Shown here: piece after piece, positions 44,143-57,048 of the stretch
Numbering within the stretch: the first letter of the stretch is position 1
Layout: each line of letters opens with the position of its first letter
NCBI GenBank assembly: GCA_963921935.1
Contig: OY998175.1
Span: 179,339,262-179,403,261, forward strand
Source of the DNA: Galeruca laticollis
Lineage: Eukaryota > Arthropoda > Insecta > Coleoptera > Chrysomelidae
Direction: 5' to 3'
DNA length: 64,000 nucleotides
Notes under the pieces: generated by a model
Database searches by the model: none
The model's input: only the letters and a program-made list of their open reading frames with translations
Told to the model about the DNA's origin: nothing
Position numbers and translations under genes: made by a program

Positions 44143-44980
44143 GTAGCACTTGATAATTTTCATTAAGTAGTTTACAAATATCAACGTTAAGGTTTAAAAA
44201 AACAACATACTTCTTAAAATCTGTTATTTGTTGGGTATTACGGCTCTTCAAACTTTTTTATGAATACAAAAGAATTTATGAGATTATCTTAAAAGACCAT
44301 AGACAGATTTTATATTATTGTTCCAGAGGTAGGCTAAAAGAAAACTGCAGTTTTCACTTTATTTTATTTATTATAAAACCACAAACAAGTTTGTGGTTTA
44401 TCGAATAAATAGTGGTACGTAGACTATGCAATATATTGGAAATGAAAGATGAATGGATTCTTACAGAAATGTATCAACACATGAAACAAGCTATAACTAA
44501 AGCAGCCAACAAAATAATAAACACAGATAGATATAGTACGAGGATATAGGGGGTCTCAGGTCAAATTAAGTTACCACTCTTTAAAAACAAGAAACTTAAC
44601 GTATATTTAAGGATCGTAACAAGCGATACCATTTCAAATTGACAAAATCTGCCTAAAAAAACACATTGAGCCCCATGGAACATAACTTCAATAATATGTA
44701 CATTAACAAATTGATAACGGTTGCATAAAACTATTTATTATTAAATTACTAATTTTCCAGCAACTATAGACACACACTCGAAACTCGATAATACTAGGCA
44801 CAGAAAATTTAATATAAAATCAACTCAATGATCTGCCAGGGCACGTCTTCTCTTCTTGAAGGGGCACTTTGTCTTCAATCGCGCTGAACACCCCTCGGGT
44901 AGGCTTTACTGAATTCACTCGATTATAAATTCCCCAACTATTTGCTTTGCTGGTTCCAGGAACCACTGCGTTCGCCTCGC
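44143..44980. other. Non-coding spacer
   Basis: AT-rich sequence downstream of mRpS15; no gene or repeat recognised. Confidence 0.45.
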
Positions 44981-44984
44981 TAGT

Positions 44985-45135
44985 CCGAAGACCAACTCCC
45001 CGAAAATAGCTATTTGTGTATTAAGAGCGGAAAGTGATACTTTGCCGCTTGAGGGAGAGAGGCAATCTGCCGAAAGCGGCAACGCACTTTCTGCTCGAAT
45101 TGCACACAAGATTTTTTCTACGATCACCTTATTTT
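44985..45135. repeat. Foldback element related to the one at 20.85 kb
   Basis: It shares TATTTGTGTA, AAAGTGATACTTTG, CACACAAGATTTTTTCTAC and the same arrangement of short inverted arms (GCCGCTT/AAGCGGC; GAAAGTG/CACTTTC). It lies where the copia-like frame on the minus strand ends. Confidence 0.6.
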
Positions 45136-45279
45136 TAAACAAATAATTAAAAAAAACACGAAAAATCCTTTTACTGCGTCCCACAGCTCTTCGTGTTCTA
45201 AATAAATCTGTACCGCGCATTTCCACGTACCATAGTTCTCGTGCCCTTTTAGATGCTCGATCAGCGGAAGCTGGCTCAT
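45136..45279 (-). pseudogene. Copia-like Gag N-terminal fragment
   Basis: From the ATG complementary to 45277-45279 the frame reads MSQLPLIEHLKGHENYGTWK and continues EHEELWDAVKG. This matches the start of copia Gag (LxGxENYxTWKxxxxxxLxxxxLWxxV). Only about 40 residues are recognisable before the frame runs into the foldback element. No LTR was found. Confidence 0.7.
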
Positions 45280-45535
45280 GATATCACTTATTAACACAAA
45301 AATTCAACAAATTACAAACTCCAGAAGCTTCAATTGTGTCTCACGCGTGTCCTGTGTCCATAACCTCTTGCAATTTGATGTTTTGAGTCAAGGTTTCGAG
45401 AAGAAAATTAACCTAATCTTTCAAAATTGCGTAAAAGCAACTAATGACAATTTAAAACTTACAAAAGTCGTAAACGACATTAAGATGACATTTACAAGGT
45501 TAAACAAATTGAGGTTCGAAAAATATTGGAAGTAA
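45278..45535 (+). other. Uncertain 85-codon open frame
   Basis: The frame starts next to the divergent copia-like fragment. Its product is lysine- and asparagine-rich with helix-prone spacing (GFEKKINLIFQNCVKATNDN). No family was recognised. It may be chance or flanking retroelement leader. Confidence 0.2.
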
Positions 45536-46672
45536 TTAGTTATACACTTTGAATATTTTTAAATATTTACTACAACTATAAACATAGGTGTTTTGGATGG
45601 TTTATAAGATAGAAAATAATAATTGAAGTGACGTCTGAATCGGTCTAATCTGTAAGGTCTTATAACACTGCGCCGTCGCGCTCGAAAAATCGCGCGTGTT
45701 TGAAAGACCAGTTATCCACGAATACTTTACGCTATTTTTTTATTGGCGCACTTTGACTTACTACAAAAAAAATTGAAGTCCGTCCTCGATGCCCAGCCAA
45801 GCTTCATTTCATAAAAGTCCGTCCTCGATGCCCAGCCATGTTTCATTTCATAAAAGTGCATCCTCGATGCCCAGCCATCCTAAGTAGTATTCATTTTTAT
45901 TAAAAATGTATATGGATTGATTCCCTCGGGGATTAAATGGGTCCCATCTGCGGGATTAAATGGGTCACTTTAGTCGCTTAGTGTATAATGTACTATTAAT
46001 ATACCTATTATTTACTAACTTTCTTTAGTTTATTGTAAATGAAAACATGCGAGCGGAAAAGTACGTTCTAGAGCGGAAATAATGTCAAATTATGACATAT
46101 CACGGAAAACATCAACTTTGCGGTTAGATTTGAGTGTGCAAAAGCCTACTTGGGTAGTGATCGTAGGAAAAATATATTTTTCGAACCATGAAAGTGTTCT
46201 CTAGAAAAATGCTGAGTTCGTTGTTTTTTGTTTTCTCTTACTCCAAGAAACAATACGTTTTTCTTTGTGAGTAATTACCGAAACATATTTTAAAACATTG
46301 ACCTGCGTGACAATAGCAAATAATTAGAAGAAATGATTGGGCGATTCTCCCGAAATTGACAATTTCGTCGTCAATGTCATGTCCTTGATGAATTACTTTC
46401 AAATTTGCGAAGTTGGGTATTTGAGATTTTGTCATGATTTGCATAAAAGTATGTTAAATCAGATGTTGCAAATTATTTTATTGTAAAGTTAAAAAAAACT
46501 TGTATACGGAAAATGTCATTTGCGTGCTTGTCCCGTACGTTAGTTTCGCGTAAAAAATATACTATATCTTAATTAATAATGAGAATGACATAACCGCCTG
46601 TAACAAGATCTTCTCACTTTCAAAGTCAAAATATTGTATTTCTTGGCGATAGCGAAGCGGCTGGTTGTGTTT

Positions 46673-46678
<6 letters not shown>
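45536..46678. repeat. Non-coding spacer with 44-bp triplication
   Basis: At 45773-45890 three units contain TCCTCGATGCCCAGCCA followed by TTTCATTTCATAAAAGT. The rest is AT-rich and unassigned. Confidence 0.65.

Positions 46679-46734
<56 letters not shown>
46679..46734. repeat. TA microsatellite
   Basis: Alternating TA run of about 54 bp. Confidence 0.95.
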
Positions 46735-46737
<3 letters not shown>

Positions 46738-46739
<2 letters not shown>

Positions 46740-46959
46740 TCATAAGAGAGACAGACCTACGGAATTTGCAGTTCGGCCAGTTCTCATCGATTTAAGAAAA
46801 ATATTTCCATTTGAAGAAATTTCTGACAACTGTCACTTTTCAAAATTAGTTTGTCAAATCCTTGAGGGAATAAAAACATACAATTCAAGTGGATTATCAG
46901 TTGATGAACCAGTTCAACCTAAAGCTAAGTATCGATACAATAACACTTCGATATTTTAA
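46738..46959 (+). other. Coding-like frame of unknown origin
   Basis: About 74 codons (HKRDRPTEFAVRPVLIDLRK, then CHFSKLVCQILEGIKTY) end in TAA at about 46957-46959. The composition looks protein-like, but no family was recognised and there is no Met start. It could be a fragment of an element cut by the microsatellite. Confidence 0.3.
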
Positions 46960-46964
46960 TCACA

Positions 46965-49900
46965 TAATTTGATCAGTTTTCACAACTTGCTTGTAATGAT
47001 TCTATTTTTTCTAAATCATTTTATAGTTGTATTTCATTCTATCCTATGTCTGCTAACGTTGTTCCTTCTTCTCTTGATAGCAAATTCTGTAATATTTCTG
47101 AAAAATCCTTCAAAACAACAAAAGGCCTCAAAATTCATAACGGTAAAGTTTATAAAATTTCGAATACAAAATCCAGTTTGAATGAATCAGCTTTCACACA
47201 ACCTGTCAATCTCGTTTCTTTGCCTCATTCTACTGAAGATGTGTCATCTAATACATTTCAAGAAAAATTATCCTTTTTGAAACGATCCTGTCACATCATG
47301 AAAAGGATTCCTAAGTCTGCTAGGAATTGCTCTGCCTCTGCTCTGTGAATTTATAGATGATTGTTTACATACCAACTCTTCAACAAGCTGGGAAAACTTA
47401 TTAACTTTTCCTTATACGTTATTCACCATCCCACGTACCAAGGAGTCCCTTAGATCTTCTCTCACATCTCTTATAAAGAAAAATATCAAACTTCTCAATT
47501 CCAAGACCAATTTCATTCCATATCAAATCGATAAAAGGAACTATAACCAAAACTTTTCTAAGCTTGTTTTGAGTAAAATAGCTGATGGTGACATAAGGTC
47601 AGCTATCAGAATCTTGAGCTCCAGTGATACGTTGACTGAATACAATGATACCATACTTTCAGTTCTTCGATCAAAACACCCTCGATCAATTTCCTTCTCG
47701 AATTCTCTGGATTCGCAACCACCAAACGATTTTTCAGGATTAACGGTGTTCCAGTTTTCAGAACATGAAGTTTTGGAGGCAATTAAATCTTTTCGTTCTG
47801 GTTCTGCTGGTGGTTTAGATTCTTTTCGCCCTAGGCACATGCAAGACCTCATTAGCCATAGTTCTGGAAATTCAGGACAGAAACTTCTTTCTTCTGTTAC
47901 AAAATTATGTAACTTTATTTTAACAGGTAGGGTTTCTCTAGAAATTTGTCCTATACTTTTTGGTGCTTCACTCTTTGCTCTTCAGAAAAAGGATGGAGGA
48001 GTAAGACCGATTGCTGTTGGTACCTTTTATCGTCGTTTGGTAGCTAAACTTTGTTGTATGAGGATCAAAGACGAACTAGGTTCGATGTTACGCCCACTAC
48101 AGTTTGATTTCGGTACTGTAGGTGGATGTGAAGCTGTTGCTCATGCTGCTCGTAGATAAATTAATTTTCATTCAAATCCTGATTCAAAAATTTTCCTCAA
48201 AATATATTTCTAAAATGCCTTCAAAACGATTGATATGAACATTATGCTTAGTAAGGTTAAAGATTCGTTTCCAGGATTATTTCCCTTCTTGAGTCAATGT
48301 TATAAATCAGCTTCCTATTTGAGTTTTGGAGAACATCTGATTCTGTCAGAAAGAGGTGTTCAACAAGGTGATCCCTTGGGTCCTGCTCTTTTTTGTCTGA
48401 CCATCGACGAACTCACTACAAATTTATCTTCTGAATTTAATTGTTGGTATTTAGACGATGGCTCAATCGCTGGCGATGAAAACATTGTTTCAAAGGATTT
48501 AGAAAAAATAATTAATCTTGGACTTTAGCTAAATTTTGACAAATGCGAGCTGATTTCTCTTTTAACTTCGAATAATATTTCCGAATCCATTATTTTGAAA
48601 CTGGCTCCTGATATAAGAATTTTGGATAAGTCTAAATGGAGTCTCCTAGGTACGCCTCTTTCTAAAGATTCAATTCCAAATTATCTTCGAGAAAAACGTG
48701 AATCACTCCAATTGTTAACCACTAGATTAAACGAACTTCCCAAACACGTCGCATTTTTCCTTTTGAAAAATTGTTTGGCCATTCCAAAACTCATTTACGC
48801 CCTCAAATGTTCCCCCACTTGGTCAAGTCAATTAGAGCTAGACGAATTTGGTAATTTACTCCGTAATACGACTGAATATGTTACAAACAATTATTTTAAT
48901 AATGACCCATGGCTCCAAGCAACGCTTCCTGTAAACCTTGGCGGACTAGGGCTACGTTCGGCTTCTTCGTTAGCTTTACCAGCTTTTCTTTCATCAGTCA
49001 ATAGTGTTTCTGTTCTTATCGATGCCATCCTTCCTCCTATATTCATCAATATCAAAGACGATTTTTATGCTGAAGGTGAATTACTATGGCATGCCGCAAC
49101 TAATATTGATCCTCCCACAGATAAAAAGAATATACAGAAAATATGGGACCGACCTCTTCTGAATATTATAACTAATAAACTTCTGAAATCTACAAGTGTA
49201 TACGATAAGGCTCGTCTGAAAGCAGTAATGATCAAGGAGCCAGGTGCTTGGCTAAATGCTTTACCTGTTGCATCTCTTGGAACGCTTTTAGACGATGAAT
49301 CTTTCAGAATAGCAGTAGGGCTTAGGATGGGTTCATCAATATGTGTGCCTCATACTTGTGTTTGTGGTAGTGTAGTTGATGAAAAAGGTGTGCATGGTTT
49401 GAGTTGCAAGAGAAGTGCAGGGCGTACATCTCGATATTACCAGGTGAATGACATATTGAAACGGGATTTGGTGTCAGCGGATGTTCCTGCAATTTTGGAA
49501 CATTTAGGTACCAGTCGAGATGATGGTAAACGACCCGATGGTATGTCTCTCATACCCTTGAAATACGGTAAACCTGTAGTATGGGACTTCACTTGCGTTG
49601 ACACTGTAGCGGCTTCCCATCTAGCCGAAAGTTCTAAGTCAGCTGGAAGTGCAGCTGTGACTGGCGAAAAATTGAAACAAAAAAAAATACAAAAATCTTG
49701 GTAACAACTATTTGTTCCATCCAGTAGCAGGTGAAACTTTTGGTGTTTATGGCCCGGAATCTCTGTTATTTGTTCATGAACTCTGAAGGAGATTAGGCCA
49801 AGCAACGAAAGATAACGGTTCTACTTCTTTTTTGATAGAGAGAATTAGTATTGCTATTCAACGTGGTAATGCTGCTTCGGTTCTTGGAACTATTCCTCCA

Positions 49901-50095
49901 TCACATAATTTGCATGAGATCATGCATTGCCCTCATTTCAGTACGGAACCAAATTCTCTTCGAGACAAGCCGAGAGCTAGTCACCAGTCTCCTACCAAGG
50001 TTAATTTACAAGTTATTGATTCACCTTCTTCTTTTTCAGTAAGTTGTAACATGTCCATCGACCTGTTTCGTTCTAATATAATAAATTCCGTGTAA
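46965..50095 (+). pseudogene. LINE with restriction-like endonuclease (R2/R4-like organisation)
   Basis: Order of domains: a C2H2-like finger (FCNISEKSFKTTKGLKIH), an N-terminal region, RT (KKDGGVRPIAVGTFYRRL; GVQQGDPLGPALFCL; catalytic WYLDDGSIAGD), thumb and linker (LPVNLGGLGLRSASSLALPA), a CCHC-type finger (CVCGSVVDEKGVHGLSC), and a restriction-like endonuclease motif (GKRPDG, then VVWDFTCVDT). A conserved end follows (ISIAIQRGNAASVL, about 49845). Frame breaks: shift at about 47345, stop at 48157-48159, shift at about 48210, in-frame stop at about 48526, shift at the A-run near 49680. It would reverse transcribe its RNA at a nicked target. Clade assignment is tentative. Confidence 0.8.
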
Positions 50096-51500
50096 TTTCC
50101 GCTTGCCGTCTCATTAGCCACTCCCAACCATAGAATTAAAACTGAACGTTGAGACAATTGACATTTGTCAATTTCACCCTGTTCCCTACAAGCTGAAAAT
50201 CCTCCCTTTTCCGATATCGACGTTGAAGAGAAAACACGTACTCACGTTAACTCTTGTTCTGAAAGTTTTCTTAATTTGCTGTGGTAAGTTGAAATTTATA
50301 TTTTATAATCTCTAAGCTTTATTCCATATAATCGCTGAGATTATTTTTATTGCATTTATCTCATTTCTGTTCTTTCACATATTCAGACATAAATTTCAGT
50401 TGCAGGTGGTCACGGAATCATTATTTTATAACTACATATTCATTTTAAAATAAATACAATTCATTGCTTAATTTTGTGCAAATACTTGAGAGCTTTTTAT
50501 GTTGCAAAATATCTTTTTTCAATATAAACAACATTTTAATTACATTTTTAAAACCCATAGAATATTCATTCGTATGAAGGATGCTGACACTACAGATTTC
50601 AGATATTTTTTTAAAGCACGTTATTTATTCAGATAAGAATTTTTTGACTCATAAGTTTTTCAGAACATTAGTATACTACTAATTTAGTTAAATTGTTTTT
50701 TATTGTTTCAATATGGGAGACATATATGTTGGGAAGCTTTCAGTAAATTTTATTTTTGTAAATTCAACTAACTGCCTTCCTTTTAAACCTGAAAAGCCGA
50801 ACCAACACAATGTGCCCCATTACGATCAAGTTCCTGCATATCCCTGATTCTTGTGTACTCTTAGGTAAGCACAGCAGCTACGTGAGAGCTACAAAACAGC
50901 TTTCATCTATATAAGACACCTTTAACGTTGAAGACAGCTTCCATTTATCTTCCATCCATCTAAGACACCTTTACCTTTGAAGACAGCTTCTATCTATATA
51001 AGACACCTTTAACGTTGAAGGCAGCTTCCATTTATCTTCCATCCATCTACGACACCTTTAACGTTGAAGACAGCTTCCATTTATCTTCCATCCATCTACG
51101 ACACCTTTACCGTTGAAGACAGCCTCCATTGATCCGAGACATCTTGCACCATAGAAAACACCGTTTCCATCCACCAGAGTACCGTCAGTTAAGTACATCC
51201 TGTATTTTTCCGTCCGTTCCAAGGCAGAATTAAATTAATTTTTCTTAGATCTAATTTCTTTTATTTCTAATCCACCCGGCTGTGAGAGCCACAGGGTTTC
51301 GTGTTCGGGTTGATTAAGTTTGAGCACATTTTATTTTTATCGTTTTTAATATTAATTTTTCATCATATTTTAATTTAAAGTAAATTATTTTACATGGTGT
51401 TTCCACCTTTATCACCATAGTTTGTTCTTGTGTTCTTTCGAAACGTTTGAAAAGGTGGTGGCACCCTGAACTTTTACAATCTGATCATCCTCTGTTATAC
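50096..51500. repeat. Non-coding spacer with a tandem repeat at 50.9-51.1 kb
   Basis: At 50905-51130 units of about 50-60 bp contain AAGACACCTTTAACGTTGAA and GCTTCCATTTATCTTCCATC. No gene seen. Confidence 0.7.
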
Positions 51501-52826
51501 AAAGTGTGTCATTAACTTGGAGTTGGACCACCATTGAGAAGTCTCATGCCGGGATTTTGTTCAAGTGAACGATAAAGCTTTACAAAGTTCAATGGAAGAT
51601 AGTGACGTGGTAACGGAAGAAGCAAGAAGCAGCCTTTCCCTCTCTGAAAATAATTCGAGAGTTAACAACTTCTCTTCGTACATTTCAATTTCGACCAAAG
51701 ATTTTCAGAGAGGGGATGACACTCAAGCAGAACAAAAGAACACGTCCAAAAATGATTATTTGGATGTCAAGGAATGTATTAGCAAAGTGATCCAGACCAA
51801 CGATCTATCGACATCTACCAAACTTACCAAAACCGCAATTTCACCATCCAATTTAATTGCAAATAACATCAACTCAAATTCCTTATCACGTCGATCAATT
51901 ATTGAGAGAGAGTAATAGAATCCGAGATTATTCGGATAATGATAGTGGTTGCGAAAGAGCTGTTAACAATTACTCCACGATCAGGTCCTTGGAGGGTGTT
52001 TCCCAAAAATCTCTGGGTCTTAATGGCCTCAAAAATATTGATAACACATGTTTCATGAATAGCGTTATCCAATGCCTATCAAACACAAGGTGGCTATTAG
52101 AATATTTAAGTAAAGATACATACATGAGAGATATTAACACATGCATATCCAGCATGAAGGGAGCACTAATTAAAGCATTTGCTGAAGTTATTAAAGAGCT
52201 TTGGTCTGAAGACAGTTCGGACAGGGTAGTTAATACCGTATCATTAAAAAGTCAGATTCAGCGATTCGCTCCGAGGTTCATGGGATATGATCAACAAGAT
52301 GCGCAGGAGTTCCTTCGTTACCTATTAGAAGGACTTCACGAAGATATCAACATGGTACATGAAAAACCTAAACCCATATTAACAGAAATTGATTAAAATC
52401 TCAGTGACATTGAAAAAGCACAAGAATCTTGGTTAAGACATCTGCGAATGGACAACTCCAAGATCGTAGATAACTTCGTTGGTCAATTACAATCTAGACA
52501 AGTGTACATATTGTGGTCACTGTTCTGTTACCTTTGATCCCTTTTGGGATGTATCCCTTCCCATACCCCAAAGAACAGGTAAATTACGTCTTTCACAATG
52601 TTTGGATTCGTTTAAAAGAGAAGAATCGCTCGACTATGATGAGAAACCGACATGTTCGAAATGTAAGGAACGAAGACTATGCACTTAATCATTCTCCATT
52701 CATAAATTTCCGAAAATCCTGATTATTCACCTGAAGCGATTTTCGCCAACAGAAAGATTTAGGGGAAAACTTAATGTTACAATAGATTTTCCAATAGAAG
52801 GGCTTGATATTGTAATAAATACGAAT

Positions 52827-53116
52827 ACCTAAAAGATAATTTTATTGTAGAAAATTTCAGAACAGACGGTAAAACATATTTAATTTTAAATCATAATAAT
52901 AACTGGAATGCGACCCACATTATGTTTAATAAAATAATACGAAGTCAAAACAGAATAGAAAAAATAAAACATCTTACTGGGTCAAAGCAAAATAATTGTT
53001 TTGAATACAATTATTTCGATAACGAAAATTAGCACGATTCAAAAAACAAAAAGTTGTTTTTGCAATTCGACAAAAACCCCAAAACCGAAGTCGGGGGAAA
53101 AAGCAAAAACGGGTGT
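52827..53116. other. Unique left part of the insertion in the USP2-like copy
   Basis: It contains a plus-strand frame of about 65 codons ending at 53029 (FRTDGKTYLILNHNNNWNAT) that was not recognised. It directly precedes the first 1.86-kb repeat. Confidence 0.4.
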
Positions 53117-54464
53117 ACACAGAGCACGAGAGTGTGTACCGGGTCGAACACGCGAAGGGAAAGGTCCTTCCCTTGCCACGGTAACGGCACTAGTTTGTTT
53201 AGAGTGTTAGCGGTACGAGAGGTACAAGTTCTCTCCGTTGTGTTAGGGTGTGATAGGGATACTGAGATTATTCCTTGACGGTGAACACTGTCCCCTGTTT
53301 CGATACACAAACGGTAGAATTACCCTCTACGCTAATTTCTTTTCGACATAGCACGATAACGTTTTATTGGCACGACTCGTGGTGACAAGCAGATAGCGAA
53401 AATCAAGAAATATCCCGGCGAGACGGAGGAAGTTTGACAACGCAGTAAATTTTTGAACTAAATTCAGATTAGGATAATTTTTTTCCACTAGTGAGATATT
53501 TACTCGTTATTGGTTGAGCTGGATTCTGAACTTGGGAGTATAAGTCGATTGTTATATACAAGGAGTAGCGATAGCAAATATATTTATTTGATTTTCAAAG
53601 AGACTGGACACATCTGTTCATTCTCAGTTAAGTTTTTCGCCCTGATAAATATGTAATTTACCGTGTGTACTGGTATAATTAAATTTTGCAGAGTTTCGCC
53701 AACCTGACAAAAGTTAGGTTTCATTTTGTTAAGTAGGAGTTATCATTTTGTTGTGTCACATATTCTCTTCCACCTCGTAGGTAGAAAGGAGATAGAAATT
53801 TAGGCGAGGTTAATTTTGTACATGGTAACACAAAGGCCGGAGCGTATGTTTTTCCATTTCTCGTGGGTTTCAGCGAACTTGCGCTGATAAGTAAATTATT
53901 ATAGAGAAGCATTGTTATCATTCTTTTGTTCAGACGTGATTATAAAATAAATTTTTTCTTATTTTGCCAGTGTAATGCATAAATTATCGTAGGTAATTTA
54001 ATTACTAGGGAATTTCGCAACTTGTAACGCCAGTGTCGATAAATAATTTAATTGATCCTAGCTCAGCACAATTTTATAGAACAAAAATTTCACTTTCATT
54101 CCCTCAAGGTCAATGGCGATCTAAAACAACGTAAGCTGAAACGTTATTACGATTAAAAGGTAATTACACATAATATTTATTTATTGTCTCGACACCGGTG
54201 ACTAGAAAGTTGGGAACCGAAAATAATAAACCATACGCCTCTCATGCACTTTGAAAAAGACCAAGCCGATAAGGGGGATAGTTTTGCTGTACCATCGCAA
54301 AAACGAGAACTCTGTCATAACTTTGTTTTTTTTTGAATAGTTATATGATATACAGGGGTAGGATTAAAATAAAACACCATTTATAGATAGATAGATGTAT
54401 AGGTAGGTTTATACCAGGAAACTCTAGTTATTTGGGGCATACGGGATTTTAGTTTGTGTTAAGG

Positions 54465-54502
<38 letters not shown>

Positions 54503-54984
54503 GTGTACTCTCAGAGAATTTATTTTTTTATTATATATTTTTTTTATACAACGTCGTGGTTCTACCTTATTTTATTTATCATCCCTACCCCATAATTCCC
54601 CTCCTCTGGAGAGTGTAACAACCGTGGAAGTGTGACAGAAACGAGGAGAACAACCCTGTCCTGGCCAAGGAAGATTAATCCGTTTTAAGACCAGGCGAAC
54701 CTAGCTCAAAAATCGGACTGGATTTGCCTTACACGCTCAGCCGCTCATTTGAGACAGAATTTGGTGGACTCGAAGGTCGGGATCGATATAGAGTGAGGAA
54801 AAGGTAGGGTTCCTTTTTTATTTCAGGTGGTGACAGCAATTGTTAGAGTGGTGACAGTTTTTTTTGTGGAAGAAACAACTCGGTAACAAAGGGTAGATTT
54901 GTACATCAGGTGACAGTTGAATTAAGGCCTAGATTTCATTACAATATGATCCATTACAGGGCAGATAATGTGGCACCCTGTAGG
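53117..54984. repeat. 1.86-kb direct repeat, copy 1
   Basis: Nearly identical to the next copy. It begins with GCACGAGAGTGTGTACCGGG and ends with GGCAGATAATGTGGCACCCT. Inside are a (TA)n tract at about 54466-54500 and a GGTGGTGACAGC motif near 54825. No long frame is present. The size and structure resemble long LTRs, but no internal coding region joins the copies. Confidence 0.88.
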
Positions 54985-56313
54985 TACAACAGAGCAGGAG
55001 CGCGAGAGTGTGTACCGGGTCGAACACGCGAAGGGAAAGGTCCTTCCCTTGCCACGGTACTAGTTTGTTTTTAGTGTTAGCGGCACGAGAGGTACAAGTT
55101 CTCTCCGTTGTGTTAGGGATACTGAGATTATTCCTTGACGGTGAACACTGTCCCCTGTTTCGATACACAAACGGTAGAATTACCCTCTACGCTAATTTCT
55201 TTTCGACATAGCACGATAACGTTTTATTGGCACGACTCGTGGTGACAAGCAGATAGCGAAAATCAAGAAATATCCCGGCGAGACGGAGGAAGTTTGACAA
55301 CGCAGTAAATTTTTGAACTAAATTCAGATTGGGATAATTTTTTTCCACTAGTGAGATATTTACTCGTTATTGGTTGAGCTGGATTCTGAACTTGGGAGTA
55401 TAAGTCGATTGTTATATACAAGGAGTAGCGATAGCAAATATATTTATTTGATTTTCAAAGAGACTGGACACATCTGTTCATTCTCAGTTAAGTTTTTCGC
55501 CCTGATAAATATGTAATTTACCGTGTGTACTGGTATAATTAAATTTTGCAGAGTTTCGCCAACCTGACAAAAGTTAGGTTTCATTTTGTTAAGTAGGAGT
55601 TATCATTTTGTTGTGTCACATATTCTCTTCCACCTCGTAGGTAGGAAGGAGATAGACATTTAGGCGAGGTTAATTTTGTACATGGTAACACAAAGGCCGG
55701 AGCGTATGTTTTTCCATTTTTCGTGGGTTTCAGCGATAAGGAAATTATTATAGAGAAGCATTGTTATCATTATTTTGTTCAGACGTGATTATAAAATAAA
55801 TTTTTTCTTATTTTGCCAGTGTAATGCATAAATTATCGTAGGTAATTTAATTACTGGGGAATTTCGCAACTTGTAACGCCAGTGTCGATAAATAATTTAA
55901 TTGATCCTAGCTCAGCACAATTTTATAGAACAAAAATTTCACTTTCATTCCCTCAAGGTCAATGGCGATCTAAAACAACGTAAGCTGAAACGTTATTACG
56001 ATTAAAAAGTAATTACACATAATATTTATTTATTGTCTCGACACCGGTGACTAGAAAGTTGGGAACCGAAAATAATAAACCATACGCCTCTCATGCACTT
56101 TGAAAAAGACCAAGCCGATAAGGGGGATAGTTTTGCTGTACCATCGCAAAAACGAGAACTCTGTCATAACTTTGTTTTTTTTTGAATAGTTATATGATAT
56201 ACAGGGGTAGGATTAAAATAAAACACCATTTATAGATAGATAGATGTATAGGTAGGTTTATACCAGGGAACTCTAGTTATTTGGGGCATACGGGATTTTA
56301 GTTTGTGTTAAGG

Positions 56314-56361
<48 letters not shown>

Positions 56362-56848
56362 GTGTACTCTCAGAGAATTTATTTTTTTATTATATATTTT
56401 TTTTATACAACGTCGTGGTTCTACCTTATTTTATTTGTCATCCCTACCCCATAATTCCCCTCCTCTGGAGAGTGTAACAACCGTGGAAGTGTGACAGAAA
56501 CGAGGAGAACAACCCTGTCCTGGCCAAGGAAGATTAATCCGTTTTAAGACCAGGCGAACCTAGCTCAAAAATCGGACTGGATTTGCTTTACACGCTCAGC
56601 CGCTCATTTGAGACAGAATTTGGTGGACTCGAAGGTCGGGATCGATATAGAGTGAGGAAAAGGTAGGGTTCCTTTTTTATTTCAGGTGGTGACAGCAATT
56701 GTTAGAGTGGTGACAGTTTTTTTTTGTGGAAGAAACAACTCGGTAACAAAGGGTAGAGTTGTACATCAGGTGACAGTTGAATTAAGGTCTAGATTTCATT
56801 ACAATATGATCCATTACAGGGCAGATAATGTGGCACCCTGTAGGTAAA
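54985..56848. repeat. 1.86-kb direct repeat, copy 2
   Basis: Tandem copy of 53117-54984 differing by small indels (for example CAGCGAACTTGCGCTGATAA versus CAGCGATAAG near 55730, a longer TA tract at 56313-56359) and few substitutions. It ends where the USP2-like sequence resumes. Confidence 0.88.
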
Positions 56849-57048
56849 ACCTCTACGCTATATCAAATCACAGCGGAACCACTTACAGCAGTCACTACAC
56901 GGCATACTGCCGACATCCCTACACTGAACAGTGGCACGAATATAATGATTCAAGGGTGTCATCAATATCATCGAAATCTTTAGTCAGTGGGGAAGCATAT
57001 GTTCTCTTCTATGGGCAAGAGGGCATGAAGTGCCACCTTCTAAGTCAG

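Larger units (their letters stand above)
51540..57048 (+). pseudogene. USP2-like ubiquitin hydrolase retropseudogene, split by insertion
   Basis: Parts are 51540-52826 and about 56850-57048. The first holds a serine-rich N-terminal region and then the USP fold: Cys box GLKNIDNTCFMNSVIQCLS, QQDAQEFLRYLLEGLHED, a zinc-binding pair (CTYCGHC and CSKCKE) and ILIIHLKRFSPTERF. The second holds the His box (YAISNHSG, then SHYTAYCRHPYTEQWHEYND) and the terminal VSGEAYVLFYGQEG. Together this is the USP2/USP8 layout without introns. Defects: frameshift near 51900, stop at about 52394, frameshift near 52490, stop at about 52686. Active enzymes of this family remove ubiquitin in the cytoplasm; the His box Gly reads Ser here. 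Absence of introns suggests retroposition (inference). Confidence 0.83.
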
